DNA of 64,000 nucleotides from Hymenopellis radicata (lineage: Eukaryota > Basidiomycota > Agaricomycetes > Agaricales > Physalacriaceae). The notes beneath the pieces were generated by a model, which ran no database searches, was not told the origin of the DNA, and saw only the letters and a program-made list of their open reading frames with translations. Location: positions 16,592 through 80,591 of the forward strand of contig JADNRX010000253.1 of assembly GCA_015501595.1 (NCBI GenBank), read 5' to 3'. This document shows positions 19,564 to 31,103 of this stretch, in pieces; position 1 is the first letter of the stretch; every line of letters begins with the position of its first letter. The position numbers and the translations under genes are program-made.

Positions 19564-22027
19564 ATGGCACCAACTCGTCGAATATTGGCACCCAACATAT
19601 CTGTCGGAGTAGGATCCCAACCAACGCGTCTTGTCTATGGCCTGCTTTCGCTCGCCAGTCATGGTGTCTTCCAGCTCACAAAGTCCCACGGCCTCGCTCG
19701 CCGCGATGCTGACAGTTTCGACCCGCACCGGCCGCGAGACGTCGTTTTCGCCGTTCTCATCCCCGTTCTCGTCCTGCTCTCAGGTCTATTCGCCGGGCTG
19801 ACATTGGGATACATGAGTTTGGACCAGACCCAGCTCAATGTGCTGAGCATCAGCGGAACACCGTGCGTTGGTTCTCATTCCACAGCCTCTCAACTAACTC
19901 GTGTTTTTTCACAGTGAACAACGCAAGTATGCCAAGCAGATTATGCCTATTCGAAAGAACGGACATCTCTTGCTCGTTACCCTCCTTCTGGCCAACATGG
20001 TCGTCAACGAATCTCTCCCAATCATCGCAGACCCTGTCCTGGGTGGCGGACCCCAAAGTGTGGCGGTCAGCACGGTGCTTATTGTGATGTATGTGCGACG
20101 TGTCTGCTACTCGCTATGCATCTCATTTCTCTCCCAGATTCTCGGAAATTATTCCCCAATCCCTCTTTACCCGCTACGGTCTCTATCTCGGAGCTAAAGC
20201 TGCAGGCTTTACCAAATGCCTCATTTACTCCATCGTAGGTTTTATTATTTTCTCTTAAACAGCTTTTAATTTAACTCGCCATTCAGGGTATAATATCTTG
20301 GCCAGTCGCCAAACTGTTGGACTGGATTCTTGGCTCCAATCATGGCATCATCTATCGCAGAGTTGGTCAGTGTCAACGCGCTCTAATTACGCGCTGCAAC
20401 TAATATTTCCTCCAGAATTGAAGGAACTTATTGCTATGCACGCTTCGGACTCGACGCACGGTGGTGACCTGAAGCACGACACGGTCACTATTATTGGTGC
20501 GACCTTGGATCTTCAAGAAAAGGTGGTTTCTCAGGCAATGACCTCAATTGAGAATGTCTTTATGCTCCCTATCGATGCCAAACTCGATTATGAGACGCTC
20601 TCCAAAATTGTGGCTACGGGGCACAGTCGAGTGCCGGTCTATGAGGAGGTCGAGATCCCCGTTCCCGTCCAACCTGGGTCCTACGTGAACCCCAAACCAC
20701 AGAAAGCCAAAAAGATTGTTGGCATCTTTCTCGTCAAACAGTGTGTTTTGCTTGATCCGAAAGACGCGACTCCGTTGAGAACGCTTCAACTCAACCGCGT
20801 CCCGTTCGTGCCCAACAATGAATCTCTTCTTGGCATCTTGGACAAATTCCAAGAGGGACGCTCTCACATTGCAATTGTTAGCCGCCACAGTGTCGAAAAG
20901 GCGCACAGCGTGAAGAAGGCTGTGACTGGGAAGAGAGGTCTGACGCGCCGATTCTTGGACAAGGTTGGAATGGGTGACACGAGCAGCGAGGAAAGTGAAT
21001 CTGAATCTGAGGAACAGCGGGGACGGTCTATGGGAGATACCAATGGTGAGGAAACGCTGAGAGGCGATGGAGTATGGGAGAAGGATTTCGCTGCAGATGA
21101 AGACCGAAGCTCCAAGAAGAAGCGGAAACGTAGACGGAAACCCAAGAAGGCGGGGGATACGGACGGGGTAGAGATGCAAATTGTGGGCACCGGCGATTCT
21201 ACGACTCTGGGAAGCTTCAGAGGCGGCATGACCAGTATGTATGCGCTCGAGCAGAGTATGCCAGCTGATGCGGTACTGGCACCGGAAGGTGCGGATGAGG
21301 TTAGTATCTTACTCATCATCCCGACCGTTGTTTCTCATGAATATCTTCACAGTTCTTGCAAAACTTTGACCCAGCTGTAATGCCTCTTGGAATCATCACT
21401 TTGGAAGACGTACTGGAAGGCAAGTCTTGTGATTTCATATAACCAACGCATACTAAACCCGCGACAGAACTGATTGGCGAAGAAATCTATGACGAGTTCG
21501 ACCTTGACGGTGCCCATGGAGAGCCCTATATTCACGGCAGTATCTCCGGCACTGATCCTAGCCCTCCGGAACTCGTACACCCTACTCCGATCCCTGCGAA
21601 CAAGTCTCTGGCTTCCATGAAAGGCTTCAGCTTTTTGCGCTCTCGAAGTGCGCCTCCTCGTGACCGCCCCGCGCAACCAGCTACTGCTAAGGCCGAGGAC
21701 GAGAAGCAAGACGGCGAGGTTGTCGTCCCCGTTATCGTTCCTCCTGCCGACGAGAAGGGTGCGGAAGAGAAGGCCAATCCCGCTTTGGAGGCTGTTCTTC
21801 TTGATAGGAAGCGTCGTCTTGCTCGTGAAACTACTGGAACGTCTTCTCGCTCGGCTGTCATGGGAGCCAAGGGCAAATTCAAGAGTTCCCCGATTGGATC
21901 CTCCAACCTCAACCCGGCTACGGCTGCTTCGAATGCGAACGACAACCCCAATGGCAATACCGGCAAGAGCGTTCCTGCGGAAGAACTCAATCCACATGGA
22001 GGTGATACGGACGTCGAAGACGATTAA
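19564..22027 (+). CDS. CNNM/MAM3-like protein (DUF21 plus CBS domains)
   Basis: Membrane protein of the ancient conserved domain (CNNM/Mam3) family, linked to magnesium and metal homeostasis at vacuolar or plasma membranes. Exon 1 holds a first helix (VFAVLIPVLVLLSGLFAGLTLGYMSL). Exons 2-4 carry the rest of DUF21 (RKYAKQIMPIRKNGHLLLVTLLLANM, EIIPQSLFTRYGL, WPVAKLLDWILGSNHG). Exon 5 onward holds the CBS pair: KVVSQAMTSIENVFML and VGIFLVKQCVLLDP, then VPFVPNNESLLGILD. An acidic/basic low-complexity insert of about 130 residues (SSEESESESEE ... KKKRKRRRKPKK) separates this from the closing CBS block PLGIITLEDVLEELIGEEI. The tail is disordered. Five or more introns show GT-AG borders. Confidence 0.9.
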
Positions 22028-22239
22028 TGGGTTTTTGTGTGTGGTGCTTGTACTGTAATAAAGTTGCCGTTGTAGTTTTAGTCTTCGCATGACACTCCCT
22101 TGTATATATACCACGGCTTATTAGCTTGACATAATCGTAATCCGAACATAATAATGCTACATCTTGATACATGAGGATGGTAAATGTAAGTGATACATAG
22201 CAGGGGGTATGCAGGCAGGATGAAGGATACGTATACGTT

Positions 22240-22900
22240 CTATTCAGATGGGACGTTCATTTTCACAAGGTCTGAATCGTTGTCCATGAGCAGTGTCCGA
22301 AGTAGAAGAGAGACCTGTTGGTGCAATTTCTCTGATGCGCAATCAGCACGGCGTGTGGATATGGAAGCGTGGCGACGCACTCGTACGATCTAGAGCCTGT
22401 ATGTAGGCGGTGTTTGCTTCAGCCATCTCCAGTTCAAGAGCCTCCAGCCGTTTCGCCTAAGGAAGGGATGTTTATTTAGATATCAGACGCGCCAGGGCAC
22501 TCGCCTGCTCCGCTTCGGGCTCCGGGACTGGCAGCGACTGGATGAGGAATTCGACTTGCTTCGCTTTCATAACCAGATCCGTTACAAGCTCCTTCTTCGT
22601 CTCTACAATGCATGCGTCAATACGGAACTGAGATTGTGGGGTGGGGTGCAAGGGGACGCGCCTTCAGCGGTATCCAGCTTGTCTGCTGCTCTCGTTTTCG
22701 TGACTGGGATTTGCGGACTGACTTGGAGGAAATTCGCTTTCGACGTGAGGTACTCGATGCTGCGCGCCATGATCAAGAGAAGCTGGAAACATTGGTTATT
22801 GAGGAGGCGGTGGAAGACGGCGGCGGGAATTTAAGCAGACCTGCTGGATTTCATCTTGGAGCTGAGTTATACGATCCATATGGGTCAATTCCTGCAGCAT
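22240..22900 (-). CDS. MED21: Mediator complex subunit 21 (SRB7/MED21)
   Basis: Small coiled-coil subunit of the Mediator middle module, which links transcription activators to RNA polymerase II; acts in the nucleus. Reconstructed from five exons. MLQELTHMDRITQLQDEIQQ starts at 22,900. Then come MARSIEYLTSKANFLQVSPQ and PVTKTRAADKLDTAE. The next exon reads ETKKELVTDLVMKAKQVEFL and LPVPEPEAEQ. The last two are AKRLEALELEMAEANTAYIQ and KLHQQVSLLLRTLLMDNDSD, ending at TAG 22,240. The N-terminal DRITQLQDEIQQL block and the KKELVTDL-KAKQ-EYLI-like block are diagnostic. Two of the four introns (22,661-22,603 and 22,504-22,457) only keep the conserved frame if GC is used as the 5' splice site. About 140 residues, as expected for the family. 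Confidence 0.85.
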
Positions 22901-22950
22901 TGCGCATATGCGCAGACGAACAAGGTAGTTGTAGGGAGCAAAACACGGTC

Positions 22951-22977
22951 TTTTCCTTGCGTCTAAGCAAGGACTCT
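22951..22977 (+). repeat. 27-nt hairpin-containing repeat, left copy
   Basis: TTTTCCTTGCGTCTAAGCAA continuing into GGACTCT. It contains the dyad CCTTGC/GCAAGG and recurs at 24,366-24,392 in the same orientation with one mismatch. Confidence 0.75.
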
Positions 22978-23229
22978 ACCACCCCATAGAAAAAGGAAAG
23001 GCGAGATGCCGAGCCGAAACCGGACCGAACACAATGCCCCTTAACCAGGCTCTACCCGCCATCGTATTCAATCGTGAACACTCGCAACATGCAGTTACCG
23101 GTTACAGCCCAGCTTGATGCGATCCACCGTCCACATCTCTACAACTAGTCTGCTGAGCTCCAATCGTGAACGACAACTTTTCCGTTGAAAGCAACGAAGG
23201 TCGTATCCTGGCAAGCTTTCATCCACTTG

Positions 23230-24410
23230 AATTGTAATCGCGCGCTGATGTTACTACTACAGGTACTCCACATCATATATATGCGTACATCGACCCGGGA
23301 TCTCCTCAACCTCTTGTCAGTCCTTGGACGTCGATTCCCTCATACTACCCTCCGGTCCCCCAATCTCCCTATATATTCTATCCTCCACCTACCATGGCTT
23401 CTCCTTATATTCCACACCCAGTACCTTCATCGCCATCTCCAACTACAGCATCACGTTCAGCGTCATCTGAGTTGCTTCAGCAAAGCGAGATGGCGCAATG
23501 ATTTTGTAATGGTCTCTGTACCGGGTTTTCCCTGGACGATGCACTTGTCCTCTTGGTGATGAAAAGAGTTGAGCAAGTCGAGCGCGATTTCGCTGGGACA
23601 TGTACGGCGACGTCGTGACAGATGCTGACCGCCTGCAGGTAGTCATTAACTGCATGCATCATGCTGGGATTGAGACGCTTGGTGATCTGTTACAACTCCT
23701 CTTTAGTCGCGCCGCGTTCTTCGATTTTCAAAAACTGTGAACAATTTCGTGTCCGGAAATACCACATTCCCTCAGAGCCGCCCAGGCCCCAGAGCCAAAC
23801 TTCTTTGACCTGATTCTCCAGCATCCACACGCTACCCATGCCAATTCGCCGCCTCCATCATTTAATGTGCCTCGATTTGCGCTTCCTCCGAGCGAACGAT
23901 TGCTTCAGCATGCACACGTGGCACCAGCGCGTCAAAGTACCCATAACGCCATCATGACGCGCTTGCTCTCAGTTGTCCTTTCCCAGATTGACATTGAGGC
24001 TCATTCGTTGATCTTCTGGCAGGCGATCTTGTGTCCACAACTGTCCAAACTTACCTGGACGCGTGTTCTCTCTTGGGACATGACGGGAACCCAGGAGCAC
24101 ATCGCCCGACAGGCACTTGTCATATTCTCGACACTCTCTGCCCTTGCCGTTGGTCATACGATGCGCAAGAAACTCGACGCCATCGATGCAGCTCATCAGA
24201 CTGATGTTGACGCGTCCAATGGAGGCGGGGGACTCGGACGGTTCTGACACCTCAGATGATGGGCACCGGAAGCCCGAAGGCGCTCGTCGGGACCCATGGC
24301 TTGTTAGTCCTCTTTCTATTCTGAATTTTCTGTGGTCTGAATATGTTTTCTAGGCGGTCACCATATTTTCCTTGCGTTTAAGCAAGGACTCTCCCAGGAC
24401 CGAGGAGCCC
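23230..24410 (+). pseudogene. Relic of a repeated mushroom gene/transposon family
   Basis: Plus-strand coding-like fragments are separated by frame changes and stops. First comes a Pro/Ser/Tyr-rich stretch (YIDPGSPQPLVSPW, YPPPTMASPYIPHPVP), then RFRWDMYGDVVTDADRLQVV, then a longer frame (23,867-24,247) with SQIDIEAHSLIFWQAILCPQ and LSWDMTGTQEHIARQALVIF, continuing to GHRKPEGARRDPWL. I associate the last blocks with multi-copy Agaricomycete proteins of the DUF6589 type, from memory and tentatively. No full-length gene is present. The 27-nt repeats at 22,951 and 24,366 lie before and at the end of this segment. Confidence 0.45.
24366..24392 (+). repeat. 27-nt hairpin-containing repeat, right copy
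   Basis: Same sequence as 22,951-22,977 with T for C in the loop. The spacing between copies is 1,415 bp. Confidence 0.75.
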
Positions 24411-25058
24411 CTAAGTTAAAATAACATGATCTCCTCGCACAATCACAGCGGAAACGCGCCGAGCATCGTTGGAGCTTTGCTCAGAAGTGACGTGTCAGCC
24501 ACTGAGCTTGGAGCTCTATAGACCAAAACTCTGTGGTCCTCATTCCTCTTCTACTATCTCCCAAGCATGTACCCCATACATGCTTAATTCTGCAATGTCT
24601 ACGCACATGAATGTTGACTTGTGGTATTGTATGTTAATATAATAATGTTCTTGTTGCAAGTCAAACTGCTGCACTGAGTGCGAACGGTACGGGAGATGGA
24701 CTAAGCAGAAACAATGCGAGCGGCCGCGAGCTTTGTTGTAGCTTTTAGGAACAAACAACTTAGTATGCAATGATTGTATGCAGCACAATTTGTTTAAACC
24801 AAGGGAAATGATGCGCAGATTCACATCCATGTTGGTGTCGAAATAGTGCCTGTGGAGACTGTCAAAATATTGCCACCAATGATATTACCCATCCTCAGCC
24901 TCACCTACCTCGCGGCAAAACCATGCGCAAGGAGGTGCCCCCCAAGGGCCCCTAGTACCAAATCGGGCAACGGTTCGTCGGGAGACGTGCCGATCGCGAT
25001 TCGGACCCGACTTGCAACCTCGCCTCTATTGTTACTCTTACAAACACAAAAACGCTAT
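24411..25058. other. Intergenic region
   Basis: Between the relic and the 3' end of the acyl-CoA synthetase. No supported gene was seen; the plus-strand frame that begins at 24,846 runs antisense through the synthetase and is not a gene. Confidence 0.4.
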
Positions 25059-27563
25059 TTAAACAAGTCCATCGCCATTCTTGGCCAGTTCTTTGCTTCG
25101 GTCTCGAAGGACATGCTTCATAACCTTGCCGCTGGCAGTCTTCGGCAGCTCGTCAGAAAACCACACCCATGTGGGCGCATTCTGTCGAACAGCTCGGTTC
25201 AACGTAACAGCAGAAGGCAACAGGGAATAACTTTACCTGTGGATTCATTCGCGTGCACACGGCCTCACGAACTTCCTGCCTCGATAGATCTTCGTATCCC
25301 GACGCCTTCACTATCCACGCACCTACGACCTCGCCGTATTTCTCGTCTGGAACGGATACAGCGGCGGCCTCGTGGATTCCGGGATTCATCGTCAATGCAT
25401 TCTCGATTTGCACCGGGAAAAGATTCTGAGGCTGTATATTAGGTGAGATCTGAGCGCGCATCGAACAAGCGCACCTCGCCTCCCCGGATGATAACGTCCT
25501 TTATTCTGCCGACGACTATATCGTTATTCCCATCAGTGGCAGTCTTAATCAGAAGGATGTCTGTTAACCCACTCCTAAGATACCCGTCCTCGTCTATGAC
25601 TCCCTGGTCCCCGGTGTGCATCCATAAATCCTTTGACGGATGATGCACTTTCATGACTTTGCGTGTCTGGTGCTCATCTTCCCAGTATCTTAAGGTCAAG
25701 ACGGTCAGTCATTGCCCAGTCGTATCGGACATCATACCCTTTTTGCACTAGATATCCCGAGACACAGAGCTCGCCAGGCGTATTTACAGGGACGGTGTTT
25801 CCCTCAGTGTCGATGATTTTGGCCTTGACGTGAGGTTGGACCTTCCCTACCGTCTCGACACGTTGTTCGATCGCGTCATCTATAGTAGTCTGGAATGAAA
25901 CAGGACTCGTCTCCGCTAGGCGTCCAAATCAGAAGATCGTTATTGGGGGTACAAGACTTCGATACTCACTCATTCCATAGGCGATCGTAAGGCCCCGAGA
26001 TTCATTTCTGCGATAAGTTTCCTCATCAATTGGATAGGAATCGGCGAGCCCGCTGCGATTCCAGTCCTGGGAAGGAGCTGAGGACGCGATATTTTACTAT
26101 TGGCGATATAGTTACCTTAACCTACTCGTGTCGATCTCTTCTCCTCGATCGCGACGCGCTTGGATCTCTTTCAGTACACCAAGAAAGTGCGTCGGTACGC
26201 CATGCAAGGCGGTGCACTTCTCGGCTGTTACAGCGTCCACGATCGACCGTGGATCGTAAATCGGGGAGGGATAGACAATGCATGCGCCGTGAACCCACGC
26301 AGCGAGGTTTCCTAGCACAAGGCGTGTTACGCAGGTAAGATAATGTCGCATGAGAGATGAAATTTGTCAACTTATCAAAGCAGTGGAAGAGGGGTGGAAC
26401 GTTGCCTAAGTACGTGGTACGTGAATAATCTGAACCAGCATACAAAGAATAAGAGAGTCTTACAAACAACATCCTGGTCGGTCAAACGCATGCAACGCCC
26501 GATGGAAAGTGCGTTATTGAGAATATTCCTATGCGTTAGCTAGTAATTCGCCTCTCAGCACTCATTTTCGTCATTCAAGAGAGAATCCTTACCGAAACTG
26601 CCTTTGGCTGTCCTGTTGTGCCACTGCGATGACGTTCCACGTTGAGAGAGGTGCTCGAACATGATGTGAAGAAAAGAATAACCTCGTAAACTGAATATTT
26701 ATCACATCGTCATTCAGAAGAGAATGCGATACGTCATCCAGTCTCTTGTTCAATGATACATCGTCTTCCCTCCAGGCAAAGATTTCGCGCCAGTCGATAA
26801 GAGATTTGACCTTTAGAGAATGAAGCTCTGCTTGAAAGACGTCCTCGTTATCCACGACCACCAAGTTCCGAAGCTGGGGAAGAGCATCCTCGTGAATCTG
26901 TCCTGGTAGGCTATGTCTTATAGAGGGACACTCCTCGGCAAGCAATTGGATATAGGCTGAAGTTCTGATTCGGGGCACCACGAAGAGGTGTTGTACGCCG
27001 ACCAAGTTGAGGACATTGATCTTCAGAGAGACATCACTACGAGGCGCCATGAGCAAGGAACATACACTCCCACCATTTCGCCGACACGATAAGCAGGATT
27101 CACTGTCGCAAGTATGGCACCAATCGACGCGCACGCCCATTGTAAGATGGCATAAGCACTGCCAGCTCTATCATCAACATCCTTGATGACACAAACACCA
27201 AGAACCTCAGCCTACCTGTTATTGCCCATCACGACGCCAACGCGGTCGCCCTTGACCACGCCCATCTCCAGAAGCCCGCGCGCACACGCCTTGATGCACC
27301 CTCGAATTCCGAGAAATCCAGCGACAGATGAGGCGTAATCCCCGATTTCTATGTGTAGGGCCTCCCATCGCATGGGCGCCCTCGCTCCGGCACGTCAGCG
27401 CTGGTCGGGAGCCATAGGCCCGTAGGATCTCGGACGCGAAGTAATCTGGCAAGGTTCTCTCAGACAGTTCCGGCTGTCGGGGACCCTCCACTGCAGACAT
27501 GGAGATGCGCCTTGCGTGATAGCGAGTCAATCTCAGCCGAGCTGAAGCAGAGGGGAGTTTCAT
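25059..27563 (-). CDS. Acyl-CoA synthetase (AMP-binding, medium-chain/ACSF2-like), N-terminal frame disrupted
   Basis: Activates a carboxylic acid through an acyl-adenylate and transfers it to CoA. The exons give the adenylation core in order: [20 protein letters not shown], the phosphate-binding loop [11 protein letters not shown] created across an intron near 26,690-26,620, [38 protein letters not shown], the [14 protein letters not shown] motif, and [13 protein letters not shown] with the acid-binding Glu. Then come [29 protein letters not shown] with the ribose-binding Asp, [17 protein letters not shown] (hinge) and [16 protein letters not shown] with the catalytic lysine. The protein ends AKNGDGLV. 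In the first exon two frame breaks (near 27,340 and 27,299) separate blocks that otherwise read continuously: GGPTHRN, then [15 protein letters not shown], then [20 protein letters not shown]. It is either a recent pseudogene or an assembly with missing bases. Confidence 0.8.
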
Positions 27564-27902
27564 CGTCGTGGCTCGAGTGAGTGATGATCGGGACCAGCTG
27601 AACCTAAATTATAATAACCATTCTTGTACCCCGTGGGGAGTAGAAGCAGCGAATCGGAAGTAAATTTGGATTATCGCGGCGGTCGTGAGGAATTCAGCAA
27701 TAATATTGAACACACACAAAAAAAAGATGAGTACAGACATATTCCCAAGTAGAATGACAGTAAAAACACATAATAATGCACAAGAGATGTACAACAAAAA
27801 TATAATGAGCCGATAACAATGCAATGTGAAGTATACAGAAGGAATGACACAGGTGGTACAACCAGGATGAGAGGAAAACATGATATCAGTAAGCAAAACA
27901 TA
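27564..27902. other. Intergenic region between synthetase start and ankyrin-gene end
   Basis: AT-rich sequence that should hold the synthetase promoter and the 3' end of the ankyrin gene. No gene is seen. Confidence 0.4.
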
Positions 27903-30900
27903 TCAGTCGAAGGCCGGCTTAGCCTTGAATGTTTGCATCAACGACTTTAGCCCTCCAAAACGCTTGGGCGGAGGCGATCGCGCGACTGGTGCAGGCGCCG
28001 AGAATCCCATTCGAGATAGTTTGTTAGCACTGGCCATGCTCCGCGCCTGCTCGCGCCTTCCTTTAACGGTGGCGGAGGAGTGAGGTGCAGTCGATACACG
28101 GAATAATGGTGGACCGAGTTCAGTATCGGTGTCAGCTCCGTCCAAGGAGCTCACTCGGCTGAGCTGCTCTGGAAGTATCTTATTAGGTTGAGCACGCATA
28201 TATAGTGATCCTGCGGGAAGACGGTGTATAGGTTTGTTGAATGACTCCATAGCTGAAGCAGATCGCGACGCATGGTGACTGGGGCGCGACGTTTCGGAGC
28301 TGAGAGTGGAAGTTGCGGCAATGCCTTGAGAAAGATTTAAGAATCGTGTAAATGAGAGGATACACATAAAAACTCACTTTCGTTAGAAGAGGTGCCGTTA
28401 CTAGTATGTGGACGTCTGGGTTGTTTGTATTTCATCGACGGTGCAACGAGCCTATCCTCCATACTGCGTTGGCGGTTGCACGACCGATTTATGTTATCAG
28501 TTGATTGAGAAACTGTCAGCTGACGGTTGGCGAATCCCTCCGCTTGTTGTTGCAATTCCCTTAGCTTCGCCAGACTTTCTCCATAGGCAGCTAGTCGTGC
28601 GCTGAGAGGAGTCTTGGATGAAGGAGTCTGTTCATCATCGTGGGCCATCTCCAAAATGTCCTGCTGAGCGCGCTGCACGAGTGCTTCAGCTTGTGCATGT
28701 TTGATATCGATGTCTAACGGGACGCGCAACTTGCCAATAGTGGCAACGTTCAAATCAGCCCCAGAAAGCTCGAGAGGAAGTTCATCCTCGTTGCCTCGTC
28801 GATGTAGACCTTGAGACCATTTTCCGCAGAGAGATCCAGGGAAGAACGCGGCGAAGTCTGGGGAGGAGTGGCAGTGGCGCTGGCAGCGCTAGTGTTGGTC
28901 GTCTCGCTGCTTGCACTTAGATTGGGATTAGTGCTCGTGGTGCTACTGACAGAGTCGCCTCTGTCACGACCGTCATAAGAACCACGTCGAGTAGTATCTT
29001 CCGCAGGGACAGGTGGTGGGTTATGGATGCTGAAGGGAAACTCCGAGGGAGACAACATGTCTGACGCCGTAGAGCTATCAGAAGGTCCACGCCTTCGACG
29101 AGGATGAGCACATAAACCCTGAGTTCCATGCTCACAAGGGCTTCCGTAATACTCATCCTCCTCGTCCTCTTCATCGCCAACCAGCTCCTGTACATCTTCA
29201 TGCGGTTTCGAGGACCGGAAGTCAGATATTGTAGGTGGCGCAGACTCTGGCGGACGCTTGTCATCACGGGGCACCATAGCGGGACTTCCAGATCTGCTGC
29301 GGTCATCCCGTGTGTCGACAAACCTGACAAGAGAATTGACGCTATTACTACCCCGTAACGGAGGACTGTCTGAACCTCGCCTCCCCGAGTCAAATCTCAG
29401 AGCCCTTAAGCTCGCCTGCAGTACGCTCCCATGTCCCGATGACGAAGAACTGCGATTATGACTGCGCAGGATGCTGGGACGGTGAGCACTACCAGCGCGC
29501 TCTTCGGGAAGGACCACAACGTCATCATCGAAAACTGTGGCATTACGATGCGTAGAGCCAGAGCGATGACGGTTGTGGCCAAGTTGGGACGGAGTTCTCG
29601 CACGCAGTGCGCTCCTGGACGCGGGGCTGGAAGATAGATCCATGGAGCCGTTGCTGTCGAAGGTGAGTCCTAAACCGGACGGTTCGAAGCGGCTGCTAGA
29701 AGACCCAGACCGGTCACGTCGGCTTTGCTGCTGCTGTGCCATTACATTGTGCAAATCAACGGCAGAAGGAGGAGATGCCTGTGCTGCGTCACTGCCCATA
29801 CGATGCCGCAGATTTGATACTGAAAACGGCGAACTCGAAATAGGCAGCCCCAGAGAATCAGACGTGGGTGGAGAGGAAGGTAACGGAATCGATTTCGCTT
29901 TCGGAGATGAGACGGGGAGTGACGGTGCCAGACTAGTCACTGATCCAGTGGAGGGAGTATGGGAGGGTATTCTTTCAAGAGAGTTTGTCTCGCTCTTCTT
30001 GAAGATGTTCATGAGAGAATATTTGGTGACCAACTTCTTTGAACTACCCTTGGGGGAGTTGGTTTCTGCATCTCGATCTGCTCCCGTACCAGCTGAACGT
30101 GGCCGTCGCGGACTGGACGGGGGTTTACTGAGAACGGCAGCTTTCTGGGGCCGAGGGGATCCGGAAGAGGGAAGGTAAGGCAATGATGGCCGTCGTGCGC
30201 AAGTACTCTTACAGGGGCTCGCACGGCCGTTCTCCAAGGAATCCTCCCCGGAGTATGCTATTGGAGAAGCCGGTGGCGTCGATGAAGAGCCAGGTTTGAT
30301 ATACGCATCAGAAAGTGCCGAAGAGGAAGCCTTCAACATGCTGAGAGCCGTATCAACAGAGCGCTTCATTTTGAGGCGCTTACGAGATGATTCGCCTTCG
30401 GATCCAACAACAGAGCCCTGTCTTGTCCGCCCCGGAAGAGGTGAATCGTCGAGAATGGGTGGCTCTCGCTCTCGGAGATCTTTGTCCTTGTTTTCGAGCC
30501 ATTTCCGCAAGACATCCGCACACTCTAGCCAACCATTCTGTCTGGCTAGTTGTTCGGGGATGATGCCATGCTTGTCGGCGCGGTCGGCGTGGGCACCTTT
30601 GAGAAGTAGAGTGGTTACGATGTTGGTGTTACCATTGGCAGCCGCAAAATGAAGTGGCGTGGAGCCTGATGTACCAACGATGGGAGCGGAAGCATCTCGG
30701 TTTTTCTCATTTGAATATCGTCGAGGCAGTCTGCAGATCGTGTAAAGGGGTTTAACGGGTACTGTTAGTGAAAAAATATACACACCTCGGAGCATTCACA
30801 TCAGCGCCGTGCTCAATGAGAAGCTTCACGACCTGCTCGTTCCCGCCCGCACACGCAGCGTGGAGTGGTAAGACACCATCGAGTACCGAATTGATAGGCT

Positions 30901-31103
30901 GGCCACGGTTCAGTGCATATTCCACGAGTCCCATGTTGCCCGTCGCGGCGGCAGAATGTAGGTCGAAGCTAGGGACTGGTACACATAAGGCCGTGAAAGA
31001 CATGTTAGGACAAAGAGTACGCACACACGGTGCTGACATTGTATTTCGCCTCTAGTCGCATATTCGCGTTCGCGCGCAGCGGGACCGGGATGGGCACAGG
31101 CAT
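27903..31103 (-). CDS. Ankyrin-repeat protein with long disordered tail
   Basis: Starts at ATG 31,103 (MPVPIPVPLRANANMRLEAK). A GT-AG intron of about 50 nt follows, then ankyrin repeats: FDLHSAAATGNMGLVEYALN, PLHAACAGGNEQVVKLLIEH, and after another intron TPLHFAAANGNTNIVTTLLL, with a fourth degenerate copy (PEQLARQNGWLECADVLRKW). About 600 residues of Ser/Pro/Arg-rich disordered sequence follow, with basic nuclear-localisation-like clusters (RKRLKMKR), an acidic stretch (GDEEDEEDEYYG), and a later coiled-coil-like segment (AQAEALVQRAQQDILEMAHD ... LAKLRELQQQAEGF). Near 28,790-28,806 the frame must move by one base to connect LKVYIDE with DELPLELSGADLN. Ankyrin repeats bind proteins; no further function can be assigned. 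Confidence 0.8.

Noticed and set aside
20544..21319. Long minus-strand open frames (211 and 151 codons)
   Set aside because: They are antisense to CNNM exon 5, which has recognisable CBS sequence on the plus strand.
22603..22661. MED21 as another gene with a missing base near 22,640
   Set aside because: A GC-AG intron explains the frame change and gives the expected family length, so no sequence error is needed there.
24846..25442. 198-codon plus-strand open frame
   Set aside because: It runs antisense to the C-terminal exons of the acyl-CoA synthetase, whose motifs are clear on the minus strand.
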